The notes: generated by a model not told the origin, from the letters alone. Shown: positions 43,658-55,169, counted from the first letter of the stretch. The stretch: DNA of 64,000 nucleotides from Proales similis (GCA_019059635.1 JAGVRJ010000004.1:2170001-2234000); one strand, 5' to 3'. Numbers and translations are program-made.

Positions 43658-45998
43658 CTAAGATGTAGAAGATGGGCAAAGTCTGCTTTTGAAATTTTTG
43701 ATCATATTGAGAAAAGTTTTTTTAAATGAGCTGTTGAAGAGCAATAGAATGAGAAAGTTCTCGCCAAAAGTGAGCGAGTAGAATGTGCCGGCAAATTTGA
43801 ACAAGGTCGGACAGAGCGAGTGAATCGCGTCTTGGGTTAGACGACATAGCGGCACCAACAGGGGATTTACATTGAACACAAGCTCCACAATGGATGCGAC
43901 GATTTCGGGCGTGCGAAACAAGAGCGAGAAGAATCCGTTGATTAGAATCATTCTGGTTATTTTCCATTCGGCGCTCTCCTTCCTGCCCATAACGCTTATT
44001 TTGCGCAAGCGATTCAGCAGAGTGATGTCAATGGCCAGATTAAGCAGAGTGAACATCAGATTGCCCATGATCAGATTTGTCAACGAGATTATCTTGAGCA
44101 GCACGTTTTTGGACGTGCCGCTGAAATTGTTGCGGAACAGATAGCTGAAGCGGCTCTCGGCAAATATGCTCACATCGTAGCGTTCGTTCACAAACAGGCG
44201 AATGATGCTAATCAGCAAAGAAAAGGCCACAATCGAGGCGGTCACCTTGTGCACTTTTAGTTGTCGAAGACGTTGCCATTTGTCCAAGTTGACGGCGAAT
44301 CTAAACAGCACGAACGCGGTGTTGGTCATATTGGCCGACAGCTTGAATACGTTGCCCGAGTAGCTAACGCCAAGCAAGTAAAGCCACTTTACAAAGCGAG
44401 TGAGAATTAGCGGCGAACAGTAGATGCCGTTGTACTCAATGCAGTCAGTCAGCGGCTCAATGAGCATGACGGCCGCGTGCAGCATCTGGAACCAGCAGTT
44501 CATGTACACATATTCCCACATGCGTGAGTTTTGGTCGGCTAGCTTTTGCTTTCTGTACTCGGCACTTTTCCAATACGCCTTGAATGTAATGATGCTCAAA
44601 AGGTTGAAAAGCAGACCCAGAAAGCTTATCAATGGCGTGAATATTACCACCAGAATCATCTTGGGCAAATCGAACGCGAACATGAACTCATACGCATTGG
44701 TCTCTTGAATTGAATTGAATTGGATTGAATCGCATCGGGCTTCCATTTTTGGAAAATCGCAGCTCATCTCCAGCTCGTTGGCGCGTATGTCGCAGTCAAA
44801 GTTAACGTTATTATACAGCCAATCGCCTTTATAGTGTCCCATAGTCAAATCGTGTTTGTACAGCCAGTAAATGAGGCATGTGCATTGGTCCTTCAGCGGC
44901 ATCATGATGAGATTGCCGCTGAACTTGAGACTAGAGCCCATTCGTTTGTAAGAAGCAAAGAGGCAGAAATCTTCCTCCTTGAGCGAGAATTTGCTTTTAA
45001 AGCGAACTTGATACAGTTGCTGATACTCAGCCGTATCTCTGCTATTCACTATCTTGGCCACGTCTTGATTGCTGTCTTGGGGATTGTCGAGCAAGTCTTG
45101 GAGAACAACCCACATTTCAGGCCTCACTCTCCTGTTGTCTACGCAGGCTAGATAATTGAGGTTCTGTTGAAGAAACTGGCGCATGTTACTGACTTTTATA
45201 AATAAACGAATCAGCTTGCTTTGGCATAAAACTTCAGTTTTGAATTCAAACAAAGTGCCTTGTACAATCAGCAATTGTGTATTTTCAAATACCAAAGAAT
45301 CGAACACTTTTGAGTCAAATTGAATGCCGTATCCGGAATAGGTGAAACTTCGTATTGACGTGTTAAGAGACACTTGAGAGGCAAGTTTATCGACTGTAGT
45401 GAACTGAAATGAATTCCATCTGACTTGCGATCGGACGATGTCATTTATTTTTAAGGAACCAATTGACGTGTTCCTAAAAACAAGCGGACATGTCTGATCA
45501 GAGTATTTGCTGCCCAAGCCAAACACTAACTCAAACTTAGCTGCGAAACCGCCAAACAAGCCGGCGCCGTATTCTGAATCTGAACAGGTGATCGCGAGTT
45601 TTTTGGAAGAAGTGAAAAATCTAGTCAAATCAGAGTAGCCGATTGTAATTTCAATCTGCTTGGACAATATATGCCATCGGTTTGGTGCTATGCAGATTCC
45701 TTCAAGACCGTAGATGTTCACTTTTACAGAACGAAATATGAAAGTGTCAAGGTTGATTGGATCGGAAAATATGTCGACGCGTGGACTTTCGATATTCAGC
45801 ATGGCGTCAAATTTTTCTCCTCCCCAGCTAACTGAGTATAGGCCTGAAAAATTGGGCAACAGCTCAGCCTCATTCACTAAACAGTGCACATCCATAAGAT
45901 TGGAGTAATTATTGCTCGTTTTTTTTGACAACACATTCACAGTGCGTGCTGTTTATAAGCAGCATGCCGAGTAGAAACAGGCAAATGATTGCTTTCAT
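43658..45998 (-). CDS. Large-ectodomain seven-transmembrane receptor-like protein (frame slip near N-terminus)
   Basis: One long frame covers 43658-45940: a ~425-residue extracellular part with scattered Cys and Asn-x-Ser/Thr sites, then seven hydrophobic segments beginning MILVVIFTPLISFLGLLFNL (about 427-452). The latter recalls TM1 of rhodopsin-type receptors with its conserved Asn. The helix-3 region reads VLFRF rather than DRY. A good signal peptide (MKAIICLFLLGMLLINSTHC) begins at 45998 but in another frame. The two frames meet at an A8 run (T8 on the plus strand, 45919-45926), where one base fewer would join them. I therefore place the start at 45998 with a homopolymer frameshift or error. 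Family unknown; function as a receptor is inferred from topology. Confidence 0.6.
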
Positions 45999-46383
45999 CG
46001 CTCTTCAGGGCTCTTGAATTTGAATTCGATTGAAGTGACTTTGATCTTAAATTATTTCAGTCTCTTTTAAAGGAGAATGAGCAGGCAAGCCAGATTAAAA
46101 TTCGATCTCTCTCTCTCTTGGATATGTTATCTAACCAGAAATTCAATCAGCCAATTGACGTCTGATAATTGATCTAAATCTGATGGCTTACCCTCAGAGC
46201 CGCCCTTTGAATTTGCATGAAACTGTGCCTGCCCATTTAACAGCCCCATGTCATATCACTTCCCTCCAGTTTGAAATTTCTCCCTTTTTTAAGGCGCTAG
46301 ACTCGGATCGTCTATCTCTCTCCGCCTGGATTTCAGACCAAAATGCGCGAAAATGTTGTTTTATTTCATGATTTTGAAGCGAT
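45999..46383. other. Intergenic, 7TM gene upstream / calpain C downstream
   Basis: 385 bp holding the presumptive 7TM promoter and the calpain C 3'UTR. A CT tract lies near 46104-46117. Nothing else recognised. Confidence 0.4.
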
Positions 46384-48276
46384 TTACATTAGAGAGCAGG
46401 CCCTTGAAACCACTTGGCCGGTGTTGCCAACCAGGTTTCGTCTAATCGCAGGATTAAAGAGTTCTCTGCCTGCCTCTTGATTGTCGCGTTCATACTGGTC
46501 GTTTTCATCATCTTCTTCATCGTCGTCCTGATCGGCGTAGACCAAGTTGTCGTCCGGTTCGGCGTCTGCCATATGCGTCTCTTGGGCTCGTTTGCTCAGC
46601 AGTGTGTAGCTGTTCATCTCGACTTGCTTGGTCGCGTCGCCCTCGATGAACACTCTCAGCAAGTATTTAAGTTGCATGTTGCGCTCGAATGTGCTCGGTA
46701 TGATTACATAGTTGCCAGGATTGAGGTCGATGTGAGCGGTCACTTCACGCTGAACGAAATAGGTGTGAATTGTAAACACTTGCTCCAGTTCATTGTACTT
46801 GAACTTGTGATTCGTGCCGAAATGCTGATCGGCTTCAGACTTGACCGAAAAAATCGTGAAATTGATCGGCTCGTTGGATGCTTCGTACGAGCCGTTCGTC
46901 TCTTCTCGCTTTCTCACTTGCTCGGTCTGCATTAGAGCGACAATTACGGATACTTTGTCGTCGAGATCGTTGGCGATCTTGAGCGAGATGCAATATTGAG
47001 GGTTTGTGAAGAAGTGTTTTATGCCGTCGTTTCCGCATCCACCTGCGCACACTCCCGGTATCCATTCGCCTCTGAACGACTTTTCAATCCACTCGACTGT
47101 GTTTGATTTGTTGAATGCGTTCAGGTTGACGTGAACCATGTCCAAGTCGCTGAAATTTTTCATGAAATCTTCGAAAGAGATGAAAAACTGGCCGTCCGTC
47201 TGATCGTAATAGTTCAAATGGTGTTTAAGCTCGTCGCTAATCAGATCCCATTCGCTTGACTGCGATGACCAGGCGCCATTGAACGAGTTCTTCTGGCCCC
47301 ACGGATTGCGCATTCTTTAAATCCGAAAGGTGTTTCATGGTCAATTTTGAAATGGTTCACCAATGGTTGTTCATCATTTTACCTGATCAATCGTATGCTA
47401 GTCTCTTGCAGATTTTGGCTCGAGTTTCGAAGCTCGTCGTAAATACCGTCTTCGTTGGCGGTCATCTCGTAGACACCAATTATACAATACGCATGGCCTT
47501 GACGCCCAATGAATGAATGAATCGCGTGGCCAAATTAATGAAAATGAAAAAGAAGCCGTACCCAAGACAAGGCCGTTGGGAAGAGTTTGTTCGATTTGGC
47601 CGTTTTCACCCGTGTCAATCGAAGCGCCGCAAATTGTTCGCATCAAATGCGCTGCGAACAAGTTCTGCCACAATGCGTTTGCGTTTAGCTCTGAATTTAT
47701 TTTGCATCGCTCAAACACGCCGCCGGTCATGTCGATCATGGCGTCCACCGCATCGCCGCCGTCCAAATACTCGTAGCAAGAGTGCAGCTTGGCATACGCT
47801 TTCTCCAGCAGCGGAGCGAACATTTCGTTTTCATCACGGTTGTTGTGACAATAGATAAGACGACCGTCTTGATCTACCGGCAAAAGGTCGTCGACCACAA
47901 CCTCGATCCACTGGCCAAAGCGCCAGAAACGAAAACGAAATATGCCCGCATAGTCTTGGTCGAACGATTGATCATTAGGAATCACTCGTTGCACATATTC
48001 GGGCACGGAAGCAATGACGGCGGCAGCCGATATGAACCAGCAATCGCCCAGCTGGCCCTGATCTATGTCGTTCGGCTCAATGTGGTCGAGAATGAACTGC
48101 GGGTTCTCGCATATTTCATGCGGACGCTTCCATTCTACGCTCTCTGGCAGCTGTTTGAATCTGCATAAGCTCTCATGCGATGCTGGAAACAAGCTATCCT
48201 CGAATAGTGCGTCTGCGCTCAAGCATTCTGCTTTAATCGTCTCGTAAGATTGGTCGAGATATGCTTTGAGCTCCAT
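46384..48276 (-). CDS. Calpain C: classical-core calpain with C-terminal CSLM (CaaX) motif
   Basis: Exons 47562-48276, 47383-47497 and 46384-47314 give 586 aa. The triad is complete: Cys79 (QGQLGDCWF), His240 (GHAYCI) and Asn280 (RMRNPWG). Both introns fall at the same codons and phases as in calpain A. A C2-like domain follows, then an acidic linker with a DDDEEDDEND stretch, and the C-terminus VVSRACSLM, a farnesyl-type CaaX box. No EF-hand domain. The start MELKAYLDQSYETIKAECL aligns with the other two calpains; an in-frame ATG at 48408 would add 44 residues without homology. Probably a membrane-tethered paralogue from local duplication. Confidence 0.88.
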
Positions 48277-48660
48277 CAAACAATTCAGCCTGGTTTTATT
48301 TGTTTTCCGATGTAGTAAATTGTTAGAGTTAACCTGCTTGATCGTAATTAGCGTCAGATCGTCAATAGAACCGCAATTATGCAATTTGTCGATGCTGATT
48401 TGCGCCAACTAGTGGCAGCGGGGAAATTAACTTGCGTTACCAAAGTGACATGTTTCGTTGCTTAGTATTTCCCTCTTTTCATGCACTCTTGTTTGGCGCT
48501 AGACGTTGAGCACACTACCTGAATGTTTCCGAATGCATAAAACAAAATAAATTCAAGCCCGTCAATAAGCTCGACTTTTATTTTCTTGAAGGCATTTAAA
48601 AGTGACACAAATCGACCGTTCTGCTTGGACCCTTTTGTGCAAGCTTAAAAACCATTAAAG

Positions 48661-48930
48661 CTAACCGAATTTGGCTAACCAAAGAGCCATGCAGGGCAAT
48701 GTTTTGTCTGCTTTAAACTTAAGTGCTGAGAGGGTGTGCATTGTATCAATATTCGACGGTAATGCGAAAGTTTTCAGAGTAAACATGACTCTATCGACGG
48801 ATTTTGCTACTCTGGGTTGCCTGGACAACAAAATTAAAATAAGAAATATATATGTTAAGATCGATAGAATAGAAAAAAAAATTTTCTGTTTCGAGGCAGA
48901 CATAAGAGAATGGCAAAAATGAGAGAACAT
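48661..48930 (-). CDS. Possible small type II membrane protein or gene fragment
   Basis: 89-aa ORF with a hydrophobic stretch (FFSILSILTYIFLILILL, about residues 18-36) after a short polar N-terminus, much like the signal anchor of a Golgi enzyme. The remaining ~50 residues show no family motif. It lies directly beside the broken end of the truncated methyltransferase copy, so it may be a remnant of a disrupted gene. No splice context was found to extend it. Weak support. Confidence 0.25.
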   Translation of the reverse strand: MFSHFCHSLMSASKQKIFFSILSILTYIFLILILLSRQPRVAKSVDRVMFTLKTFALPSNIDTMHTLSALKFKADKTLPCMALWLAKFG

Positions 48931-48944
48931 CTGAGCAAAGCAAG

Positions 48945-49418
48945 CTGAGCAAGCTACTTGCCAATAAGAAGGCCGCCAGTTTTGGTGACGGACCTGGCCT
49001 CTACGGAGACAAGTTTATCGAGCTCGGTGATGTATTGTCCTACGACTCGTATGACGGCGCGCCGTTCATCGAAGAAGTCGGCCACAGCGTCAAATTCCTC
49101 GATCTGACCATTCCAGTCTACCACATTCCCGTCTACGACTGGGTCATATCGCTGGAGGTCGCCGAGCACATTCCGCCGCAGTACGAGAGAATCTATTTGG
49201 AAAACTTGCGAAGACACGTCAGAGAAGGGATTGTGCTGAGCTGGGCCAAAATTGGTCAAGATGGCGAATCCCATGTGAACAACAAGGACTTCGAGGATGT
49301 TCGCAAGCTGATGCAATCTATCGGATTCGAGCACGACAACCAAGCCTCGGATATGCTGAAAAACACTGCCGATCTTCCTCAGTTCCAGTGGAACACCAAC
49401 GTGTACAGACGTTCATAG
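48945..49418 (+). pseudogene. 5'-truncated copy of the methyltransferase-like gene
   Basis: Nearly identical to the 3' two-thirds of the gene at 49979-50764: homology starts abruptly at 48945 (matching 50291) and runs past the stop through the poly(A) signal to about 49497. The frame stays open to the end. The membrane anchor, stem and any ATG are missing, and a stop lies in frame just upstream. Several substitutions distinguish the copies, including Arg to Gly beside the SAM motif (GLYGDKF). Probably a non-functional partial duplicate, unless spliced to an unseen upstream exon. Confidence 0.75.
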
Positions 49419-49497
49419 AGCTTGAATGTGTCTGATTCGCTTTGGCAACATTTTCATTTTCAAATCTAGGGTTTTAGAATAAAACAAACGGATAACA

Positions 49498-49978
49498 CCT
49501 ACAAGAACACTTTTTTACTTCTCATCTTTAAAAAAGTCTGATTCAAATGTTTCAAACTCGGCATCGTATCAAACTTTTTTAGGTTTTTCATTTATAAATC
49601 ACCAATTTTAATTAACCCCAAACAAAAAGGAATTTTTAGGCGAGGGATGAATAAAAACAAACCAAACATGCAATTTTCTCGTGACAAACCGCATTTAATG
49701 ACGAGCATGCAATGACATGATAGGGCTACATCCAAAGAATTCGTTTTAGTTGATGCCTCAGGGCTAATAATTTTTTCTATTGGACATTTATCCATCTGCT
49801 TGAGAGATTTTCTTGCTTTTTGTCTTGTTTTCAAAGAAGATGAGCTTATATTTAGGTCACGAGGAATTTTTATAATGTTGATAAGTTTTATATTATTTTG
49901 AAAACGGCCAGCTTTTGAAAAACAGTGATCGTGGCTTGGAAAAAGTCAGGTGAAATTATTTTATAAAAGACCAATAAA
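49498..49978. other. AT-rich intergenic between methyltransferase copies
   Basis: About 480 bp, AT-rich, containing the promoter of the intact methyltransferase gene. A minus-strand ORF here (49592-49834) has no supporting feature. Confidence 0.4.
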
Positions 49979-50764
49979 ATGAAACAAAAAACATTCTTAT
50001 TAAAGATCCTACTAGCAACTGTTTTACTCGTATTTCTTTATGTTTACGCTCGAAAGCAGCCCACCGCTTTTCGATTAAGCGATCAGACGAACGGCGACCT
50101 TCAAACGACCGACCACGATGCAGTTTCAGAGCTGGCTAGACTCTCACAGCGACTGAACTCGGCGATGCAAACGATTGGCAAACTCAACTGCGAAAAAAAG
50201 GCAAATGTGGCACAGACAGGCGGATTTTGTCTGCAAATCAGCACTCCGGAGGCTAGAAAGAACACGGTTGACCTCGGCCTTGTTAGAACTCTGAGCAAGC
50301 TACTTGCCAATAAGAAGGTCGCCAGTTTTGGTGACGGACCTGGCCTCTACAGAGACAAGTTTATCGAGCTCGGTGATGTATTGTCCTACGACTCGTATGA
50401 CGGCGCGCCGTTCATCGAAGAAGTCGGCCACAGCGTCAAATTCCTCGATCTGACCATTCCAGTCTACCACATTCCCGTCTACGACTGGGTCATATCGCTG
50501 GAGGTCGCCGAGCACATTCCGCCGCAGTACGAGAGAATCTATTTGGAAAACTTGCGAAGACACGCCAGAGAAGGGATTGTGCTGAGCTGGGCCAAAATTG
50601 GTCAAGATGGCGAATCCCATGTGAACAACAAGGACTTCGAGGATGTTCGCAAGCTGATGCGATCTATCGGATTCGAGCACGACAACCAAGCCTCGGATAT
50701 TCTGAAAATCACCGCCGATCTTCCTCAGTTCCAATGGAATACCAACGTGTACAGACGCTCATAG
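49979..50764 (+). CDS. Type II membrane-anchored SAM-dependent methyltransferase-like protein
   Basis: Single-exon 261-aa protein. A short basic N-terminus and signal anchor (about residues 8-25; ILLATVLLVFLYVYA) suggest Golgi/ER lumen orientation, followed by a helical stem to about 90. The rest is a class I methyltransferase fold: motif I VASFGDGPGLYRDKF, an acidic strand end (VLSYDSYDGAPF) and WVISLEVAEHIP, with GIVLSWAKIGQDGESHVNN near the end. Similar SLEV-EHIP/GQ-G--HVN proteins occur as lineage-specific families in invertebrates and other eukaryotes. The substrate is unknown; sugar or glycan O-methylation would suit the topology but is only inference. Confidence 0.7.
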   Translation: MKQKTFLLKILLATVLLVFLYVYARKQPTAFRLSDQTNGDLQTTDHDAVSELARLSQRLNSAMQTIGKLNCEKKANVAQTGGFCLQISTPEARKNTVDLGLVRTLSKLLANKKVASFGDGPGLYRDKFIELGDVLSYDSYDGAPFIEEVGHSVKFLDLTIPVYHIPVYDWVISLEVAEHIPPQYERIYLENLRRHAREGIVLSWAKIGQDGESHVNNKDFEDVRKLMRSIGFEHDNQASDILKITADLPQFQWNTNVYRRS

Positions 50765-50823
50765 AGTCCGAATCCGTCTGATTCGCTTTGGCAACATTTT
50801 CATTTGCAAATCTAGGGTTTTAA

Positions 50824-50829
50824 AATAAA
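50824..50829 (+). promoter_or_regulatory. Polyadenylation signal AATAAA of the methyltransferase gene
   Basis: AATAAA 60 bp after the stop. The truncated copy has its own at 49478-49483, in the same context. The convergent calpain D gene ends only ~75 bp downstream. Confidence 0.5.
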
Positions 50830-50903
50830 CCTAACGGATATCTCTAAAAAAGAAAATCGTCTTTTATTAATTATAAAAGTTTCACGAACACAACAGACGG
50901 CAG

Positions 50904-53122
50904 CTACATAAGTGAGCAAGCTTTTGAAACAACTTTATCAACAGCTCCCATAAGCACGCCTCCGAATGAACTGTCCTTCTTTTTGTCGATATAGATTGGC
51001 ACGTGTTCTTCCTCCTCTTTGGGCAAGCCGGGGTCGTAATTTTCATAATTGGCATTCGGATCGAACTCATATGCGCCAAATATGTCATTTTGGCCAAGAT
51101 CATCGATCACCCCGTCGTTCTCGTCGTCATCACCACCTCCCGCGCGATTATAGAATTTGTCATCGTACAGATTGAGATTTTTCTCATCCAACTTTTTGTG
51201 CAGCTCATCCTCATCGTCGTCCGGATCTTGTTCGTTCTTTTGGTCAACAGCATCTGGATCTTTGTCTGGCTGCTTGCTGTCATCATCTGGCTTGGGCTGT
51301 TCGGGTTTTATGACTGGCTTGTCAACATCGCTGGCAATCAGATGGTCCTTTTTCTCTGGTTTCTTTATCTTGTTCACGTCCTTGGTCTTTATCTCAATCT
51401 TCTGGTCGAGCTCGCCTTCGATATAGAGACGAATCAAAAATGCCGACTCTTCGTTCGGTCGAAACGTGCTTGGAATGATGCAATAGTGGCCTGGTTCCAG
51501 ATCTACTTTGGCCGCATGCTGCCTCACGTTGCTGTATTTCGGAAATTTGAACACTTCTTCTAGTTCGTTCCACTCAAACTTTTGCTTCGTTCCGACTTTG
51601 TGCCAGGCCTCTTGTTTTATTTTACAAACTTTGACGTTTATTGAGAAGTTGCTTAAACTTCCTTGATTGGCTGCCCTGTTTTTCACACCGCTGCACTGCA
51701 TGATGCTGACAATTACCGACACAAACTGATCCTGATTGTTTTTTAGCTCGAGCGAGACCACATACTGCGGATTTTTCATGTAATTTTGAAACGAATCGTT
51801 ACCACAGCCGCCCGCGTTCTGGCCCTTTATCCAAGCGCCGTATATATTGTTCTCGATCCATTTTACTGGCACGTCGGAGCCCGTCTCAGGCTGAAGGCCG
51901 TAAATGTTCAAATTTACATGCAGTATGCCAACAGTGGTGAAGTGGCCGAGAAAATCGTCGAGTTCAATGAACAGTTCTCCGTCGTCATTGTTGTCAGCGC
52001 CCAGTTTCTTCTTCAACTCATCAGACACTCGATTCCAATCTTTGGCTCCCTTGCACCAACGGCCTGTGTACTGACTCTTCAGTCCCCAAGGATTTCTCAT
52101 TCTAGTCAAAAGTGCCCATTCAATTGAATTATGGCGTCAAGCAGATGACTTGAAATTTACTTGAACAGTCTAACGCGCTTTTTCGATGCGTCCTTGTCTT
52201 TTACGCTGCTTCTCAGCGTGTCTAGCTTCCCGCTGCCTGATTCTCTCAGCTCAAACGCGTCAATTATTGTGTACGCATGTGCTATTACAAATATTGATAG
52301 TTTCTCATTTCAAACTTTTCAAATCGGTTCGACCCTTACACACTACTAGGCCGTTTGGCCGCTCTTGTTCACTAGCTTCATTGGCTCTGCGTTTGGCAGA
52401 AGCGCCTGACAGCGATTTCATTCTCTTTGCATGAAAGATGGCTTCCCAGAATTGATCCTTGCTAAATTTTGGATCGTCGGTGGAAACGTCCTCTTGAACA
52501 CCGCCTGTCAAATCGATCAGTCCGTCGGGCATATGACCGCCACCAAGAAACTCGTAGCACGAGTTGAGCTTGGCATACGCTTTCTCCAGCAGCGGAGCGA
52601 ACATTTCGTTCGTGTCCACTTTGTTTCGGCAGTAAATCAGCCTTCCATACTTGTCGCATGGCAGGCGATCGTCGACCACAACCTCGATCCATTCTCCAAA
52701 GCGCCAAAAGCGAAAGCGAAATATGCCTGCGTAATCGTCAGTGAACGACTGATCGTGTGGAACCACCCGCTGAATGTATTCTTGATGAGTGGCGACTGAG
52801 GCAAATGCTGCGATCAGCCAGCTAGTTCATGTGTCGGCTAGTTTATTGGGCTCGAGACGAGTGGTCACTTGGCTCAGACTTACCAGTCGGGCAGAGAGCC
52901 CTGGTCGATGTCATTTGGAGTAATATGATCCACAATGAATTGAGGATTCTCGCAAATATCTTTCGGTCGCAGCCATTTGACGTCTTCGACTGTTTTGAAT
53001 CTGGCCAGAGAGGAATTGTTGGCCGGGAAGGCCTTGTCGCAAAAAAGCTTTCCCGAGCTCTTGCACTCGGCCTTTAGCTTGGCGTAATCTTGGTCGAGAT
53101 AATTTTTCAATTCCGCTGTCAT
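50904..53122 (-). CDS. Calpain D: classical-core calpain with extended acidic linker and CSLM (CaaX) motif
   Basis: Exons 52884-53122, 52340-52821, 52161-52281 and 50904-52101, 679 aa. The triad is Cys80, His242 (SHAYTIIDAF) and Asn284 (KMRNPWG). The Cys80 codon is split TG|C by a 62-bp intron (52822-52883) absent from the other two calpains; unspliced, it would read as Trp. The oxyanion region differs (QGSLPDCWLIAAFASV). Two introns match calpains A and C. After the C2-like domain comes a ~170-residue linker rich in Asp, Glu, Lys and Pro, then SFGGVLMGAVDKVVSKACSLM's CaaX end. No EF-hands. Most diverged member of the cluster. Confidence 0.88.
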
Positions 53123-53590
53123 TCTAGGCCCTTTTGATCGCCGGTTTTACTCACAACTCGCGAAACAGTCGCGAAAGTCAATTTATGCCTCTCTTCAGTC
53201 TCCAAGACTACGTGCCTGCGCAACCTTGCCAACAGTCAAACTTCCAGATGTAGAATTAAAAACAGTCAAACAACGCATGCGCAAATTTATATTTAAAGTT
53301 TATTTTCGTTCGTTCGCTCACAGTTCAATTTGGTGGTTGCCAAAGTGTCGCCCAAACAATGCCAATTTCAAAGTATTTCAAGCAACCATTGCATGACGCG
53401 TTCAGAGCCAAATGAGTCTTTTTTCTTTCTTGTGTTTCAGCTCATTCTCAGGCTTCTTGGCTTATATGTCACACACAGAGTTGGATGGTTGGACTTTTTT
53501 TTTTATTTGCCGTGGACTCGATTTAGCTTGTTTCTGCAGCTCTCTCCTGTTTTTTATTTTTAATTCAGTCAAAATGTCTGAAAAATCCAT
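53123..53590. other. Intergenic, calpain D upstream / SMPD2 downstream
   Basis: About 470 bp with T-rich tracts. It holds the calpain D promoter and the SMPD2 3'UTR; no gene seen. Confidence 0.4.
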
Positions 53591-55169
53591 CTAATGCTCA
53601 TCTTGCGCTTTGCGCATTAATTTTGCTTTCAAAGAATTAGTTGCGAATCGAATAGAGTAAAACGTTGAGCGTAGACGGCGTTTTTCAATGGCTTTCAAGA
53701 AAAGAGCTTGCAGAACTGAATAAAATAGAAATAGAGAGAGAATAAAATTCTTGATCAGGGCCAGTAGCCAATTAAAGTGGTTGAGAAAAAATAAAAGAAT
53801 CAACGAGACGAACGCGAACGCCAGATAGACACTTTGCTCTTTGTTTACGCTATTCACGCGCTCTTCGACTACCGACTCAAAAAACTTGAAGGGCTCAACG
53901 CTCGCTTGCAGGACACTTTTGATTTTCACTGGTTCACCGCTACCTGGGCATTGTGTAATTCGTTAATGGCGCACATGGGATGACTATCTGAGAGCAAACC
54001 TTTGGCCCCTAGGCGGAAGCGAGCTCTCACTCCTTCGTGGTCTGAATAGCTGCGGCCAGCGTGCGCAGCGATTCGGCCCATGCTAGTCGCGCAATAAGCA
54101 CACTCGACTCTGGTGCCGGCTCCTGGCTTGTACATTATGTAGTCAATGCGAACACCGTTCGGAAACGCTCTTCTAATCGATGGACTTGTTTGGTAGCAGT
54201 TTATTGTTGAGTTGCATGTTACTCCCGAATCACTGGGCTCGCCCTCCTTCAAGTGATTGCTCGACAAACTTTTCATTTAATTTAAAAGAACCGGACGTGC
54301 ACCTGCTTTTCCAAAAATGCGTCCAATAGCTCTGAATGGGTGCGCAGCATTGTGTAGCCTTTTTCAAAGTCGCACGTGTTCAAGTCGCCCATTAGGATGG
54401 ACATGTCGGCCGATTTGCTCGTCTGGTTTATGAACTGGCCCAGTTCGTAGAGCTGAATCATTCTGTGCGCCATGTACTCGTCGGAGAGCTCGTCGTGTAG
54501 AAACCTGAGCGAGTAGTTGGCATGAAGCTTTGAGAGCATCACGCAAAATATTAATCGATCAGCAATCAAGCCAAGAATCTCCCTTACATGAGTCACATAG
54601 ACGTTCAGAATGACAGATTGAAAGCGAATTAGAACGAGGCCGACCAGCTTGCCGGCGAACCAATCCGAATGGTTTATCTTGTGCGGATGGCCGTTCAGGG
54701 AAAAGCGATGGCTGAAAAAGTCCATGATGGGATGGCGCGAGAAGAGGCAGCATCCACTGCCGACGAAGCCGCTTCAGGGTTGGAAATCTCGAGGAGAAAG
54801 CTCTGCCGAATCATGTGCGCAGTGTTAATTACCCGGAGAAAAAGTGCGAGTGCGGATAGACGTCTGACAAGTGTTCTTTTAAATAGATAAAGTCTGTCCA
54901 GCACCAGACCTATTTTGTGAATCAATCAACGGATAGTTCTCTAAAAGTTCAACTCTACTGACTTCTTGCAAGGCAACAATGTCATGTCGTTGTTCATTTA
55001 AGGCTTGAATGATGCAGTCGATGCGGAACGACACGTCTTTGCTCAAGTATCTTATTCCCCTAGTTTTGAAATGCCCAAGTTGGTGAGATTGGTCTGCAGA
55101 GTATATCACGGTCTCAAATCACACTGAGCATTACCATATATTCAATGTCAAGACGTCAAGCTCGGACAT
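53591..55169 (-). CDS. SMPD2: Neutral sphingomyelinase (SMPD2-like phospholipase C)
   Basis: Seven exons (55135-55169, 54963-55059, 54833-54909, 54588-54771, 54303-54527, 53944-54246 and 53591-53893) encode 407 aa, close to the mammalian length. The enzyme is Mg2+-dependent and splits sphingomyelin to ceramide and phosphocholine. DNase I-like fold residues are present: Leu-Gln-Glu44 (metal), VGSGCCLFSRHPI, NHSDWFAGKLVGL, YVTH, GDLN (178-181), GVRIDYIMYK and SDH (274-276) as the catalytic His block. The C-terminus has two closely spaced hydrophobic helices (about 325-370), matching the membrane-bound C-terminus of SMPD2. Trp12 is split by the first intron. Introns are 50-75 bp; several were placed by phase plus homology. 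Confidence 0.87.

Noticed and set aside
48671-48922. Plus-strand 83-codon ORF
   Set aside because: Overlaps the minus-strand hydrophobic ORF and has no recognisable domain or splice connection to the truncated methyltransferase copy.
52822-53122. Calpain D as a dead protease with Cys replaced by Trp
   Set aside because: The Trp appears only if the intron is read through; the GT-AG splice restores TG|C = Cys in frame.
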